64,000 nucleotides of DNA from Bacteroidota bacterium (GCA_021815405.1 JAKAGV010000017.1:78225-142224), one strand, 5' to 3'; shown: positions 26,659-35,938, counted from the stretch's first letter. Notes: generated by a model not told the origin, from the letters alone. Made by a program: numbers and translations.

Positions 26659-27843
26659 CTAATTATTAATTTTCTGTTCTGCAATAAAAAAATATTTAAT
26701 TAATTTAAGATAGCTTGCAGGATTCGTCATGATACTTTTATAAGTTTTTTCACCGGTAAATATATCTGTAATCAGCTCACTAAGCTTTTGTCCATATATT
26801 TTAAACAACGCAGTTCTTACTCTTGCATTGCGATAAACCAAATTTGAAATAAAATTTGCGTAATTGTTTTCAGTTAAAATATTATCATAAACTGATTGAT
26901 CATAAAAATTATTTACATATCTCACATCAAAATCTTTTTTAATTAGAGCATTAGCCGCAAGATAACCGCTTAATACGGCATTACTAATTCCTTCTGCCGT
27001 TACCGGATCTGCAAGACCCGCAGCATCGCCTGTTAATAATAATCTTTTTATTCCGAAATTTTTATTATTTCTGTTAATTGGAATAATATAACCATGCTTT
27101 TCAGTGTGAATAATCTCGTTAATTCCTAAAAGAGATAAATATTTTTTAAATGCTTCATTCAGGTTGACTTTATCCTTTTTCATAAGCACAACGCCAATTG
27201 ACAAATGATCTTTTTTAGGAAAAACCCATGCGTAACCTCTATCCACAAGCCCGAAATCAAATCTAGGACTTTCGAAGAATTTTGAATAACTCTCAATATT
27301 AACTTCAGTTTCCGTTTCAATGGCTGGAAGATGTATTAAATTCTTGTTTAATCCCAAAAATTTGGCAGAAATTCCAGTAGCGCCGTCTGCAGCAATAAGA
27401 AATTTCCCTTCTATATCGCCGTAGTTTGTGGAAAGTAAAACATTATCGTCAAGCAAAGAAATACTTTTTACTATATGACCGTCTTTTATAAAAGCGCCAG
27501 CTTCTTCTGCTTTAGAAAGCAAAAATGAGTCGAGGTTTTCCCTCATACTCATCATAATTATAGGTTCATTTCTTATAGTTTTAAAGTGTAACTTCGTAGA
27601 ATGGTCAAAGACATCGACAGAATAAAACTCGTCTTCCATAATTCCATTCCAAGAAAAGGGTAAAATTTTTTTTATACGTCTTACAACACCTCCACCGCAG
27701 ACTTTGTATCTAGGCAGTCTTTCCTTTTCTAGAACTAAAACCTTGCAGCCTCTTTTAGCAAGGAAATACGCTGCAGTAGATCCTGCAGGTCCTGAACCGA
27801 CAATAATTACATCAAAATGTATATGATTAGAATTATTTACCAT
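26659..27843 (-). CDS. geranylgeranyl-reductase-family flavoprotein
   Basis: This is an FAD-dependent oxidoreductase of 394 residues. It has an N-terminal dinucleotide fold (VIIVGSGPAGSTAAYFLAKRG near residue 13), the family PxxKxCGGG signature (LPRYKVCGGGV near residue 42) and the second FAD motif LLTGDAAGLADPVTAEGI near residue 268. These enzymes reduce prenyl double bonds in lipids, chlorophyll side chains or menaquinone tails. Nothing photosynthetic is nearby, so reduction of menaquinone or another isoprenoid is the best guess. It lies between the DUF493 gene (40 nt upstream) and the kinase gene on the same strand. Confidence 0.85.
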   Translation of the reverse strand: MVNNSNHIHFDVIIVGSGPAGSTAAYFLAKRGCKVLVLEKERLPRYKVCGGGVVRRIKKILPFSWNGIMEDEFYSVDVFDHSTKLHFKTIRNEPIIMMSMRENLDSFLLSKAEEAGAFIKDGHIVKSISLLDDNVLLSTNYGDIEGKFLIAADGATGISAKFLGLNKNLIHLPAIETETEVNIESYSKFFESPRFDFGLVDRGYAWVFPKKDHLSIGVVLMKKDKVNLNEAFKKYLSLLGINEIIHTEKHGYIIPINRNNKNFGIKRLLLTGDAAGLADPVTAEGISNAVLSGYLAANALIKKDFDVRYVNNFYDQSVYDNILTENNYANFISNLVYRNARVRTALFKIYGQKLSELITDIFTGEKTYKSIMTNPASYLKLIKYFFIAEQKINN

Positions 27844-27883
27844 TATTCGAAGGCAATGGCATTTTATTTATTTTTAAACGAAT

Positions 27884-28150
27884 TTATAAAACGAACTTTA
27901 CATCCGGACTATTTCCTAATTTCTCGTATATCAAGTTTCTTACAGTTTCATTCGGCACTTCTAATTTAAGATTCAAACTAAAATATTTCCCATTACTACT
28001 TACATTAGAAGGAGAAACATCATAAGATAATCCCATCGCAGCAGTTTCAATTGCCAGAAGAATTTTATTTACATCCGAACCGATTACTTTATAAGCCCAC
28101 TGACAAGGATATTCAATTTGAGGTTTCTGCATCTCAGAATCTAAAATCAT
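27884..28150 (-). CDS. DUF493/YbeD-family protein
   Basis: The 88-residue protein matches the small alpha/beta YbeD fold: YPCQWAYKVIGSDVNKILLAIE, then SNGKYFSLNLKLEV and ETVRNLIYEKLG, ending in a beta strand. E. coli YbeD precedes lipB, and other members are thought to be allosteric or regulatory ACT-like proteins. Here there is no lipB neighbour; it leads a short minus-strand group with the flavoprotein and the sensor kinase. The function is unknown. Confidence 0.75.
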   Translation of the reverse strand: MILDSEMQKPQIEYPCQWAYKVIGSDVNKILLAIETAAMGLSYDVSPSNVSSNGKYFSLNLKLEVPNETVRNLIYEKLGNSPDVKFVL

Positions 28151-28403
28151 TTCTTCCTCATTAATTCAAAATTTTACTTCAGAAAAGATAGAGATTTTAA
28201 ATACAAAGTTCTCAATATTATCAGTATTGAATAACCTCATTAGATTTATTAAAATTCAAACAGTTACGTTAAAAATAGCTAAATGGTGTGGTTATCTTTA
28301 TTACAAAATAATTTTATAATATTTTTTTTGTTGTTAATATCACAGCAAATTTTTTTTATGCTTCCGACACTTGCATGATTTTAGATTAAGGATTAATTTT
28401 ACT

Positions 28404-28486
28404 TCGGTTCTTTCAAAAGGTTCTCCCCTGCCTTTTGAATTAGAAGAACTAAGTCCCGATGGTCGCCCGATCATTGGGCTTTTTTA
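28404..28486 (+). ncRNA. candidate structured leader RNA ending in a terminator
   Basis: In the 447-nt gap upstream of the purine cluster, the plus strand folds as follows. An outer stem GGTTCTT/AAGAACT starts at 28406. An inner perfect 7-bp stem CAAAAGG (28414-28420) and CCTTTTG (28431-28437) encloses a C-rich 10-nt loop. A 9-bp stem with two G-U pairs (CCCGATGGT at 28455-28463, ATCATTGGG at 28470-28478) is followed by CTTTTTTATTTT. This stem-loop plus T-tract is a good terminator. The start of the deaminase gene lies 112 nt further on. The arrangement suits an attenuator, a riboswitch or a small RNA, but it matches no riboswitch class that I recognise. Confidence 0.45.
28455..28486 (+). terminator. 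rho-independent terminator or attenuator upstream of the purine cluster
   Basis: A hairpin of nine pairs (two of them G-U) with a CGCCCG loop is followed by C and six T residues. It is placed upstream of the first gene of the cluster and not after a gene on this strand, so it either ends a small RNA or attenuates the operon. Confidence 0.65.
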
Positions 28487-28597
28487 TTTTAAATATTTTC
28501 TACAAGATATTGCCGATAAACTAAAAATCCCATAAATTCTACTTATAAATAAGAAAAATTTATATTTTGATATGATAAATATTGAAACGGGGCTCAC

Positions 28598-29953
28598 ATG
28601 TTGATGCTGAAGAACTGTTTTTTCATTGCTTCTTTTGACGATGATAAAACATACACCTCCACTGATATTCTTATTGATGGAAACAAGATTTCAAAAATCG
28701 GGAAGGAATTAAAACCAACCGTTAGTGATTTAAAAATAATAGATTGTAGTGATTGTATTATAATTCCCGGACTTGTAAACACGCACCACCATTTCTATCA
28801 AACACTTACAAGGAATATCAAAGAAGTTCAGAATGCAAAGCTGTTTGATTGGCTTGTTTATCATTATGAAATATGGAAAAATATTGATGATGAAGCAGTT
28901 TATTATTCATCACTTATTGCAATTGGAGAATTATTAAAAACTGGCTGTACTCTTTCAACTGACCATCATTATCTTTATCCAAAAAATTTTAAAGGTGATT
29001 TAACCGGAATTCAATTTAGCGCCGCGGAAAAGCTAGGAATACGATTCTCTCCAACTCGCGGCTCCATGTCTTTAAGTAAGAAAAACGGAGGCTTGCCGCC
29101 GGATTCTGTTGTACAGGATGAATATGAAATTATTGAGGACAGCTTAAGAGTTATTGAAAAGTATCACGACAATGCTGAAGATTCAATGAGAAAAATTGTT
29201 CTAGCACCATGTTCTCCATTCTCTGTAACTAAGGAAAATTTAAAAGAAACTGCTGAGCTTGCAAGAAAATATAATGTAAGACTCCATACTCATCTCGCAG
29301 AAACTAAGGATGAAGAAATATACTGCAATCAGAGTTTCGGGAAAAATCCTCTTGCTCTTATGGAAGAAGTAGATTTCGTTGGTGAGGATGTTTTTTTTGC
29401 TCATGGAGTTTTTTTTAATAATGACGAGCTTAAGGTTTTAAAGGAAACAAAAACTTCAATTGCACATTGCCCTTCTTCAAACATGCGCCTTGGATCAGGC
29501 ATTGCAAGAGTTAGAGAAATGATTGACGAAGGAATTAACGTCGGAATTGGAGTAGACGGTTCGGCATCAAATGATACTTCCGACATACTTGGTGAATTAA
29601 GAAATGCGCTTCTTCTTCAACGTGTAAAATACGGTGCTGGCGGATTAAGCACCCAGGAAGTTTTTAAATTAGGAATAGAAAATGGAGCGAAGATTTTGAA
29701 CTATAACAAGCTCGGAAAAATAAAAGAAGACTGGCTTGCAGACATTGCAATTTTTAATCTAAACAAATTGGAATATACCGGCAGTCTTTCCGATCCATTA
29801 GCCGCTCTGCTTTTTTCAGGAATAAATCATCAAACAGAATACACTATTGTAAACGGAAAAGTTGTCGTTGAAAATGGAAGGCTTACCGGCGAAGATGAAA
29901 ATTTGATTATCACCAAAGGAAATGAAATTGCAGGCAAACTTTTAACACAGTAA
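28598..29953 (+). CDS. 8-oxoguanine deaminase-like amidohydrolase
   Basis: This is a metal-dependent amidohydrolase of 451 residues with a TIM-barrel core. The metal ligands lie in NTHHHFYQTLTR near residue 60, HTHLAETKDEE near residue 230 and FAHGVFF near residue 267. A CPSSNMRLGSG segment is followed by the catalytic-Asp region GVDGSASNDTSD near residue 322. The combination of THHHFYQTLTR and VDGSASND is characteristic of the deaminase that converts 8-oxoguanine to urate (the Pseudomonas Pa0142 type, within the ATZ/TRZ family). It is the first gene of the plus-strand arm, 21 nt ahead of the molybdenum hydroxylase FAD subunit. A role feeding urate into the cluster is inferred; related substrates such as other 8-oxopurines are possible. 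Confidence 0.83.
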   Translation: MLMLKNCFFIASFDDDKTYTSTDILIDGNKISKIGKELKPTVSDLKIIDCSDCIIIPGLVNTHHHFYQTLTRNIKEVQNAKLFDWLVYHYEIWKNIDDEAVYYSSLIAIGELLKTGCTLSTDHHYLYPKNFKGDLTGIQFSAAEKLGIRFSPTRGSMSLSKKNGGLPPDSVVQDEYEIIEDSLRVIEKYHDNAEDSMRKIVLAPCSPFSVTKENLKETAELARKYNVRLHTHLAETKDEEIYCNQSFGKNPLALMEEVDFVGEDVFFAHGVFFNNDELKVLKETKTSIAHCPSSNMRLGSGIARVREMIDEGINVGIGVDGSASNDTSDILGELRNALLLQRVKYGAGGLSTQEVFKLGIENGAKILNYNKLGKIKEDWLADIAIFNLNKLEYTGSLSDPLAALLFSGINHQTEYTIVNGKVVVENGRLTGEDENLIITKGNEIAGKLLTQ

Positions 29954-29974
29954 TATTTCTTAAAGGGAAAATTT

Positions 29975-30799
29975 ATGTTTAATGAAAATTTAAAATGGTA
30001 CTTCCCCGCCAGCATACCGAAAGCGGTACAGCTAATTGAACAGCCGGGGATAATACTTCATGGGGGAGGAACGAGAATTTTAAAAACTCAATCCCGCAGC
30101 ATAATCGGCTTAGTTGACATTTGTAACTTGAAGCTTGATTACATAAAACAAAAAAACAATTTATATCATGTCGGTGCTGCTGTTACATTCGGTAAAGTTG
30201 TAAAATTTTCAAAGGAAAACAATTGCCTTTCGATGCTTGGTACAGCTCTTTCCGAAGCAGCTTCAACACCAGTAAGGAATAGAATAACTATCGGAGGTTC
30301 GATAAAGGACTTTCCTTTGTGGAGCAACTTAATTGCACCTCTTATCGCTTTGGATGCAAAAGTAGAAATTAACAACGGCAGTTCTAAAATAATTCCAATC
30401 GAAGAATATATTACCAGCGGAATGATTAAAACAAAGCATCTTGTAAAAGAAATAATTATTCCGGAAGATGAAAAAATTATTTGGCGCATAAAAAGATTTA
30501 CTTTGCTGAAGTTCGAATATCCGATTTTTAACATCGCTATAAAATTTAAATTTAACGGAAGTTTAGTTCATGATGCTGCATTTGTAATTACCGGCGTTAA
30601 AAATAGGTTTAAAAGATTCAACAAAGCCGAAAATATCTTTATGGAAAAAAATCTTTCTGAAAAATTAATAAAACAAGCTATGAAATTTATCGAGCCGAAA
30701 TTCGTCTCTGATTATAAATATTCTTCAGCATATAAAGAAAAAGTTGCAAAAATCATCTTCGAAGATTTGCTTCTTGATATAGCAGGGGTGAAACAATGA
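29975..30799 (+). CDS. molybdenum hydroxylase, FAD-binding subunit (XdhB-type)
   Basis: This is the medium subunit of a xanthine-dehydrogenase-type enzyme and carries electrons from the iron-sulfur subunit to NAD or another acceptor. The 274-residue protein has the FAD-binding GIILHGGGTRIL near residue 25 and STPVRNRITIGGSI near residue 97, then a CO-dehydrogenase flavoprotein C-terminal domain from about residue 170. It has no extra 4Fe-4S loop. The family motif is usually AGGTDL; here it is HGGGTRI, and the ASPASD-like segment is replaced by DFPLWSNL, so it is a divergent member. Its stop overlaps the next gene by 4 nt. Confidence 0.85.
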   Translation: MFNENLKWYFPASIPKAVQLIEQPGIILHGGGTRILKTQSRSIIGLVDICNLKLDYIKQKNNLYHVGAAVTFGKVVKFSKENNCLSMLGTALSEAASTPVRNRITIGGSIKDFPLWSNLIAPLIALDAKVEINNGSSKIIPIEEYITSGMIKTKHLVKEIIIPEDEKIIWRIKRFTLLKFEYPIFNIAIKFKFNGSLVHDAAFVITGVKNRFKRFNKAENIFMEKNLSEKLIKQAMKFIEPKFVSDYKYSSAYKEKVAKIIFEDLLLDIAGVKQ

Positions 30800-31275
30800 A
30801 AATTAAATTCAATATAAATAGCAAGATTGAAGAGCTTGAGATAAGACCTGATGCAACTCTCCTAAATGTTTTAAGAGATAACGGTTTTACCGAAGTAAAA
30901 TGCGGATGCAGCGAAGGAGAATGCGGTGCATGCATCGTTTTAATTGATGATAAGACAGTCAACTCATGTCAGGTTCTTGCAATGAGCGCAGCTTCAAAAA
31001 AAATAAAGACGGTCAAAGGAATCGGGACATTGCACAATCCGCACTTACTTCAAAAAATATTTGCAAGTACAGGAGCCGATCAATGCGGTTTTTGCTCGCC
31101 CGGAATGGTATTATCGGCTTATAGTCTTCTTAAAGAAAATCCTAATCCAACTGAGAAAGAAATTGCAGAAGCTCTGGATGGAAATTTGTGTCGTTGCACC
31201 GGCTATGTAAAAATTATTGAGGCTGTTAGGCGTACTGCACAAATTATGAACGAAAACTTAATAAGCCGGGAGTAG
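30796..31275 (+). CDS. molybdenum hydroxylase, 2Fe-2S subunit
   Basis: The small subunit has 159 residues and two [2Fe-2S] clusters. The N-terminal plant-ferredoxin-type cluster is bound by CGCSEGECGAC (near residues 36-46) and a later cysteine in VNSCQVL. The C-terminal helical cluster is bound by CGFCSPGM near residue 98 and CRCTGY near residue 133. All eight ligands are present. It carries electrons from the molybdenum centre to the FAD subunit. It overlaps the FAD subunit by 4 nt and lies 2 nt before the large subunit, forming the operon XdhB, 2Fe-2S subunit, large subunit. Confidence 0.97.
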   Translation: MKIKFNINSKIEELEIRPDATLLNVLRDNGFTEVKCGCSEGECGACIVLIDDKTVNSCQVLAMSAASKKIKTVKGIGTLHNPHLLQKIFASTGADQCGFCSPGMVLSAYSLLKENPNPTEKEIAEALDGNLCRCTGYVKIIEAVRRTAQIMNENLISRE

Positions 31276-31277
31276 TT

Positions 31278-33605
31278 ATGTTCAAGTATGTAAAAAAAGC
31301 CGTAGAAAAAATTGATGGACTTGCATTAGTAACCGGTAATGAAAAATATACCGATGACTTTTCCTTTGACAAAATGCTTTATGTTTCAGTACTTCACTCA
31401 GGGTATGCTCATGCACAGATTGAAGAATTAGATGATTCTGCCGCAAGAAAAATTCCTGGCGTGGTTGAAATTTTATCATACAATAATGTTAATACTATCT
31501 TATATACTACAGCCGGACAAGGTTTTCCGGAGCCTTCACCTTATGATACGATTCTATTCGGAAAGACAATGAGATTCGTCGGCGATAATGTCTGTGCAGT
31601 CGCTGCTGAAACTAAGGAGATTGCCGATATTGCATTAAAGAAAATTAAAATTAAATATAAGAGACTTAAACCTCTTTTAAATTTTGAACAGTCAGATAAT
31701 TCAAAAATTATTATCCATAAAAATGATGGAGCTTTTCCGAAGATTCCGGTCTATTATGATGCTTCTAAAAATATTGCTGCAATGGTTGAGGCTGAAGCGG
31801 GCGACTTTGAAAAAGCATTTGGAGAATCGAAAAATAAAATCGAAAAAAATTTTTATGTTTCGTACGCTTCACACTGTGCTTTAGAACCACACGCCGCTGT
31901 TTCCTACATTGATAATCGTGGAAGGCTTGTGATTATTTCTACCACACAAGTTCCTTTTCATGTTAGAAGAATTGTTTCACATGTAGCAGAGATACCAATT
32001 TCTAAAATTAGGGTAATTAAACCAAGAATTGGAGGAGGTTTCGGAGGTAAACAGGAAGTTTTGCTTGAACCAATAGCTGCGCTAGTTACCTGGCGTACAA
32101 AGCGTCCTGCAAAGCTTGTTTACAGCAGGAAAGAAGTCTTTAATTCTACAAGGACAAGGCATCAATATAAAACTGTTTTTAAAGTCGGATTCCAAGATAA
32201 TGGAATAATTACTGCGCTCCATCTTGATGCTTTAGAAAACTCCGGCGCATACGGCTCTCATGCATTAACGGTGCTTTCAAATGCCGGCTCTAAAACATTG
32301 CCACTCCTGAATAAAATTGAAAATTTAAAATTCACAGGAAAAGGAGTTTACACAAATCTCCCCTGCGGAGGTGCTTATAGAGGTTACGGAGCTACAGAAG
32401 CTTATTTTGGCTACGGTCAAATTATTGATATGGTCTGCGAAGCAACCAATAATAATATTGTCGAATATTATAAAAAATGGTCAATTAAGTCCGGCGAAAC
32501 TTCGCCAATATTCAAAGCGTTAGGCGAAGGCAAAGAAGGTGTAGCTATGACAATTACCTCTTCTTCACTCGAAGAATGTCTTGAAACCGGCTCAAAAGAA
32601 TTTCACTGGAATGAGAAGAAAAAATTATACGACTCGAATTTCAACAAAGGGAAAAGGATAAAACGCGGTGTTGGAATGGCGGCTTTAATGCAGGGTTCAG
32701 CTATACCAGAAATAGATATGGCTTCTGCATATATTAAAATGAATGATGACGGCTCGTTTAATTTAAATATAGGAGCGACCGATCTTGGCACCGGCTCAGA
32801 TACCATTCTTGCCCAGATTGCTGCCGAAGTTTTGGATGTACCTGTAGAAAAATTTATTGTCACTTCTTCCGATACTGATTTTACGCCATTTGATACCGGC
32901 GCTTATGCTTCATCAACAACTTATTTAACCGGACAAGCAGTTAAGAAGTGTGCAGAAAATATCAAAGAGCAAATTCTAAAAGTCGGTGCAGAAATTCTCG
33001 GAGTTATTCAAAATGAAGTTGAAATTGAAAATGAACAGGTAATTACAAAACCGGGATTTGCTGATTTCCGAAAAATTTCTTTTGCTGAAATTTGCAATTA
33101 TTCATTCTACCAAAACAATCAGTTTCAAATCCAAGCAACGGCTTCTCATGTCTCGCCTAAATCACCTCCGCCTTTCGCTGCTCACTTTGTAGAAATTGAG
33201 GTTGATACTTTTACCGGTATTATAAAAGTTATCAACTATGTTGCCGCAGTAGATTGCGGTACTCCAATAAATCCGATCCTGGCTGAAGGTCAAGCAGAAG
33301 GCGCAATCGTGAATGGTATTTCTTATGCGTTAGTTGAAAATTATTATTTCTCCGAGTACGGTAAATTACTAAACGATACATTTGGGAAGTATGGAGTATA
33401 CACAGCATCAGATATTCCTCCGATTAAAGTTATTCTAATTGACTCTTATGAGGAAACCGGACCTTTTGGCGCAAAGTCAATTTCAGAAATAAATATTAAT
33501 GGACCGCTGCCGGCGATTGCAAATGCTTTCTTCAATGCTACAGGTAAGCGATTATTTAAATCTCCGTTTACTCCGGAAGATGTTTTAAAAGTTCTGAAAG
33601 GATAA
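31278..33605 (+). CDS. molybdenum hydroxylase, large molybdopterin-binding subunit (xanthine-dehydrogenase type)
   Basis: This catalytic subunit of 775 residues binds molybdopterin. It has an N-terminal aldehyde-oxidase a/b hammerhead domain (LYVSVLHSGYAHAQI near residue 34), the molybdopterin-contacting IGGGFGGKQE near residue 253, the substrate-pocket arginine in GGAYRGYGATEAYF near residue 362 and the catalytic glutamate region GAKSISEININGPLP near residue 736. No in-frame TGA occurs, so no selenocysteine is needed. Placement between 8-oxoguanine deaminase and the XdhC maturation factor supports hydroxylation or reductive dehydroxylation of purines (hypoxanthine, xanthine, urate). Its stop codon abuts the opposing XdhC stop with no spacing. 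Confidence 0.9.
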   Translation: MFKYVKKAVEKIDGLALVTGNEKYTDDFSFDKMLYVSVLHSGYAHAQIEELDDSAARKIPGVVEILSYNNVNTILYTTAGQGFPEPSPYDTILFGKTMRFVGDNVCAVAAETKEIADIALKKIKIKYKRLKPLLNFEQSDNSKIIIHKNDGAFPKIPVYYDASKNIAAMVEAEAGDFEKAFGESKNKIEKNFYVSYASHCALEPHAAVSYIDNRGRLVIISTTQVPFHVRRIVSHVAEIPISKIRVIKPRIGGGFGGKQEVLLEPIAALVTWRTKRPAKLVYSRKEVFNSTRTRHQYKTVFKVGFQDNGIITALHLDALENSGAYGSHALTVLSNAGSKTLPLLNKIENLKFTGKGVYTNLPCGGAYRGYGATEAYFGYGQIIDMVCEATNNNIVEYYKKWSIKSGETSPIFKALGEGKEGVAMTITSSSLEECLETGSKEFHWNEKKKLYDSNFNKGKRIKRGVGMAALMQGSAIPEIDMASAYIKMNDDGSFNLNIGATDLGTGSDTILAQIAAEVLDVPVEKFIVTSSDTDFTPFDTGAYASSTTYLTGQAVKKCAENIKEQILKVGAEILGVIQNEVEIENEQVITKPGFADFRKISFAEICNYSFYQNNQFQIQATASHVSPKSPPPFAAHFVEIEVDTFTGIIKVINYVAAVDCGTPINPILAEGQAEGAIVNGISYALVENYYFSEYGKLLNDTFGKYGVYTASDIPPIKVILIDSYEETGPFGAKSISEININGPLPAIANAFFNATGKRLFKSPFTPEDVLKVLKG

Positions 33606-34478
33606 CTAAATTTGGTCGTAGTTAAGTCTTAGGTGCTTCACTTCCTTGCCATTGGAAATAGCTTGTATTTGTGCTAAAATGCTTAGTGCAATTTCATCCG
33701 GTGAATCGCCCCCGATATCAATTCCAATTGGAGAATACAAGTTTTTAAAATCAATAGTACCTCCTATTTTTTTCTTCAGATAAGAAATACCTTCTTTCAC
33801 TTTCCGTTTAGATCCAATCATTCCGACATAATTCATCTCGGGATAATTTTTATAAATATATTCCAGGACTTGAAGGTCATTTGTATGATTATGAGTTAGT
33901 ATTATTGCAAATCCTTTTATGTCCAGCTTCAAATAGTTCTTACTCCTCTCAGGAAGAGTTTGAAGTTCAGAAAGATTTTTTTCATTGAATAAATCAGGCT
34001 GAAGTTCTTCTAATATCTGTTTTCTGTTATCATAAATAGAAACAAAATAGTTTAGCTGCATTGCGAGCCTCGCTACAGCCCTTCCGACATGACCTGCACC
34101 GAAGATATAAATTATTTTCGCAGGTTTATATACTTCATAAAATAAAGTTACTTCGCCTCCGCACAAAGCATTAATTTGTATTTCATTGTCATGTTTTAAT
34201 TCTATATTTCCTGGTTCCGAACCTGATAATGTATCTTTCATTACCAAGGTTTCCAGTAAATTTCCGAGATTAGATTTAAGAAGCTCTTTGGATTTATTTA
34301 TTGCATGAAGTTCTACGCCGCCGCCGCCTATTGTACCAGCTACTCTTCCATTTTCACCGACAAGCATTTTAAACCCGGCTTTTCCCGGAGTACTTCCCTT
34401 CATTTCTATTATAGTTACTAGAACACTTGCTTCGTTCTCATTTATTCTTTTGTTAAGAACTTCAAAAACTTCTTTCAT
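33606..34478 (-). CDS. XdhC-type molybdenum cofactor insertion protein
   Basis: XdhC proteins bind molybdenum cofactor and promote sulfuration and insertion into molybdenum hydroxylases. The 290-residue protein has the XdhC_CoxI N-terminal domain with KGSTPGKAGFKMLV near residue 29 and GTIGGGGVELHA near residue 48. A Rossmann C-domain follows with IYIFGAGHVGRAVARLA near residue 127, LTHNHTNDLQVLEY near residue 193 and IGIDIGGDSPDEIALSI near residue 255. It is tail-to-tail with the large hydroxylase subunit and overlaps the PLP gene upstream by 4 nt, marking it as the last gene of the minus-strand arm. It resembles both XdhC and YqeB, which share this fold. Confidence 0.9.
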   Translation of the reverse strand: MKEVFEVLNKRINENEASVLVTIIEMKGSTPGKAGFKMLVGENGRVAGTIGGGGVELHAINKSKELLKSNLGNLLETLVMKDTLSGSEPGNIELKHDNEIQINALCGGEVTLFYEVYKPAKIIYIFGAGHVGRAVARLAMQLNYFVSIYDNRKQILEELQPDLFNEKNLSELQTLPERSKNYLKLDIKGFAIILTHNHTNDLQVLEYIYKNYPEMNYVGMIGSKRKVKEGISYLKKKIGGTIDFKNLYSPIGIDIGGDSPDEIALSILAQIQAISNGKEVKHLRLNYDQI

Positions 34479-35938
34479 AAATTTCCTGTTTCAGAATTAA
34501 ACTCGGCAATTAATTTATCAATTTTATTAACCGAATTTTGGATACGATTCCAATAATCTGGATAGTCATACCATTGTGAATTGAGCTCTTCGGTATTTTT
34601 ACCCTGCTGTTCAATCCAAGTGAAATATTTTAAATTATGAATTCGTTTTTTGTCGTAGTAACCTAGTTCCATCATTGAGGATGTATTAGCACCGGTAAGA
34701 TTTTTATGGTAGGATTTGATTGCATTTTCTTTACCATATTTACCATATTTTTGATTCCATTCCTTCAAACGAGAACCGTAAAGTTCCATTGAATCAGTTA
34801 AAATCGTAAAGACTACGTCATTTTCATTCAGCTCAAAATACTTAGCAAATTTTATTGATGCCAAAAGATTAGCAGCACCGGAAATACCCACCTGGTTTAA
34901 TTCCTCTGTAATTTTTGAATCGATACCTGAATCAATTAAAAAATTTCTTCCTGAATCTTCATTAAAGAGTCTGATTAATTCAATACAATCCTCATCATCA
35001 ATTGCAATTACCATGTCTGTGTTTCTGATATTGTGAATCCATGGAACATGCTTATCGCCAATTCCCTCAATCCTATGCCCGCCAAATCCGTTCATTAAGA
35101 GAGTTGGACATTGGAGAGCTTCAGTAGCAGCAATTTTCATTTGAGGATATTTTTGTTTTAGGAAATCGCCCGCTGCAATTGTGCCTGCAGAGCCTGTAGA
35201 TGAAACGAACCCGGCAACATTTCCCTTGCCATTTAACACCTTTTCAAAGACTTCTTTTATCGCATTACCGGTTACTTCGTAGTGCCACAAATAATTTCCA
35301 AATTCTTCAAATTGGTTAAAGATTTTTATATCGCTTCTATTCTTTTTAAGTTCATTGCACTTATCGAAAATTTCTTTCACATTACTTTCGCAGCCTGGTG
35401 TTGCTATTACTTCACCCGCAAGCTCGCTTAGCCATTCGAATCTTTCTCTACTCATCTCTTCAGGCAAAATAGCAATCGATTCACAACCGAGAAGTGCAGA
35501 ATTAAAAGCTCCACCACGGCAATAATTTCCCGTAGATGGCCAAACAGCTTTTTGCATAATCGAATCAAAATTTCCTGTTACCAATGCAGGGGCAAGGCAT
35601 CCGTAAGTAGCACCAACTTTATGAGCGCCGGTGGGAAACCACTTTCCGGTTAATGCAATTATCCTTGCGTTAACTCCAGTTAATTCACGCGGGAATTCAA
35701 AATAATTAACATCACCAAATCCTCCACCGAAATCTTTCTTCTCATTCTTCCAGGTTATACGAAAAAGATTCAATGGATTTACATCCCATAGTCCGACATT
35801 TCTAATTTTTTCTTTCAGCGATAAAGTATTCTTTGCTGGTTCCTTCATCTGCTCGAAGGTCGGAAGTAATATCTTCTTTTCTCTGCATCGCTTAATATTA
35901 TTATCTCTCTCTGCTTTGTTTATTTTCAAGTTAATCAC
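34475..35938 (-). CDS. fold-type II PLP enzyme, substrate unknown (purine cluster)
   Basis: This 487-residue PLP enzyme carries a fold-type II lysine motif near residue 108 (PTGAHKVGATYG), similar to the tryptophan synthase beta or threonine dehydratase fold. A phosphate-type loop is seen near residue 253 (SSTGSAGTIAAGDF). A long C-terminal extension after residue 420 is rich in aromatic residues (YFTWIEQQ, YDYPDYWNRIQN). In enteric versions of this cluster YgeX is a 2,3-diaminopropionate ammonia-lyase of about 400 residues. This protein is longer and lacks YgeX-like text, so a substituted beta-elimination role is plausible but unproven. It overlaps mocA and XdhC genes on both sides (8 and 4 nt). 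The reaction is unknown. Confidence 0.7.
   Translation of the reverse strand: MINLKINKAERDNNIKRCREKKILLPTFEQMKEPAKNTLSLKEKIRNVGLWDVNPLNLFRITWKNEKKDFGGGFGDVNYFEFPRELTGVNARIIALTGKWFPTGAHKVGATYGCLAPALVTGNFDSIMQKAVWPSTGNYCRGGAFNSALLGCESIAILPEEMSRERFEWLSELAGEVIATPGCESNVKEIFDKCNELKKNRSDIKIFNQFEEFGNYLWHYEVTGNAIKEVFEKVLNGKGNVAGFVSSTGSAGTIAAGDFLKQKYPQMKIAATEALQCPTLLMNGFGGHRIEGIGDKHVPWIHNIRNTDMVIAIDDEDCIELIRLFNEDSGRNFLIDSGIDSKITEELNQVGISGAANLLASIKFAKYFELNENDVVFTILTDSMELYGSRLKEWNQKYGKYGKENAIKSYHKNLTGANTSSMMELGYYDKKRIHNLKYFTWIEQQGKNTEELNSQWYDYPDYWNRIQNSVNKIDKLIAEFNSETGNL

Noticed and set aside
28404..28486. Signal recognition particle RNA or 6S RNA
   Set aside because: The characteristic GGAAGCAGC-type tetraloop region is absent and the length is too short for 6S.
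28361..28597. Sigma-54 promoter upstream of the 8-oxoguanine deaminase gene
   Set aside because: TTGCA occurs at 28371-28375 but there is no GG 12 nt upstream of the GC; the spacing fails, so no site was called.
31278..33605. Selenocysteine-containing hydroxylase
   Set aside because: The large subunit reads through without in-frame TGA, and no selenium gene is in the window.
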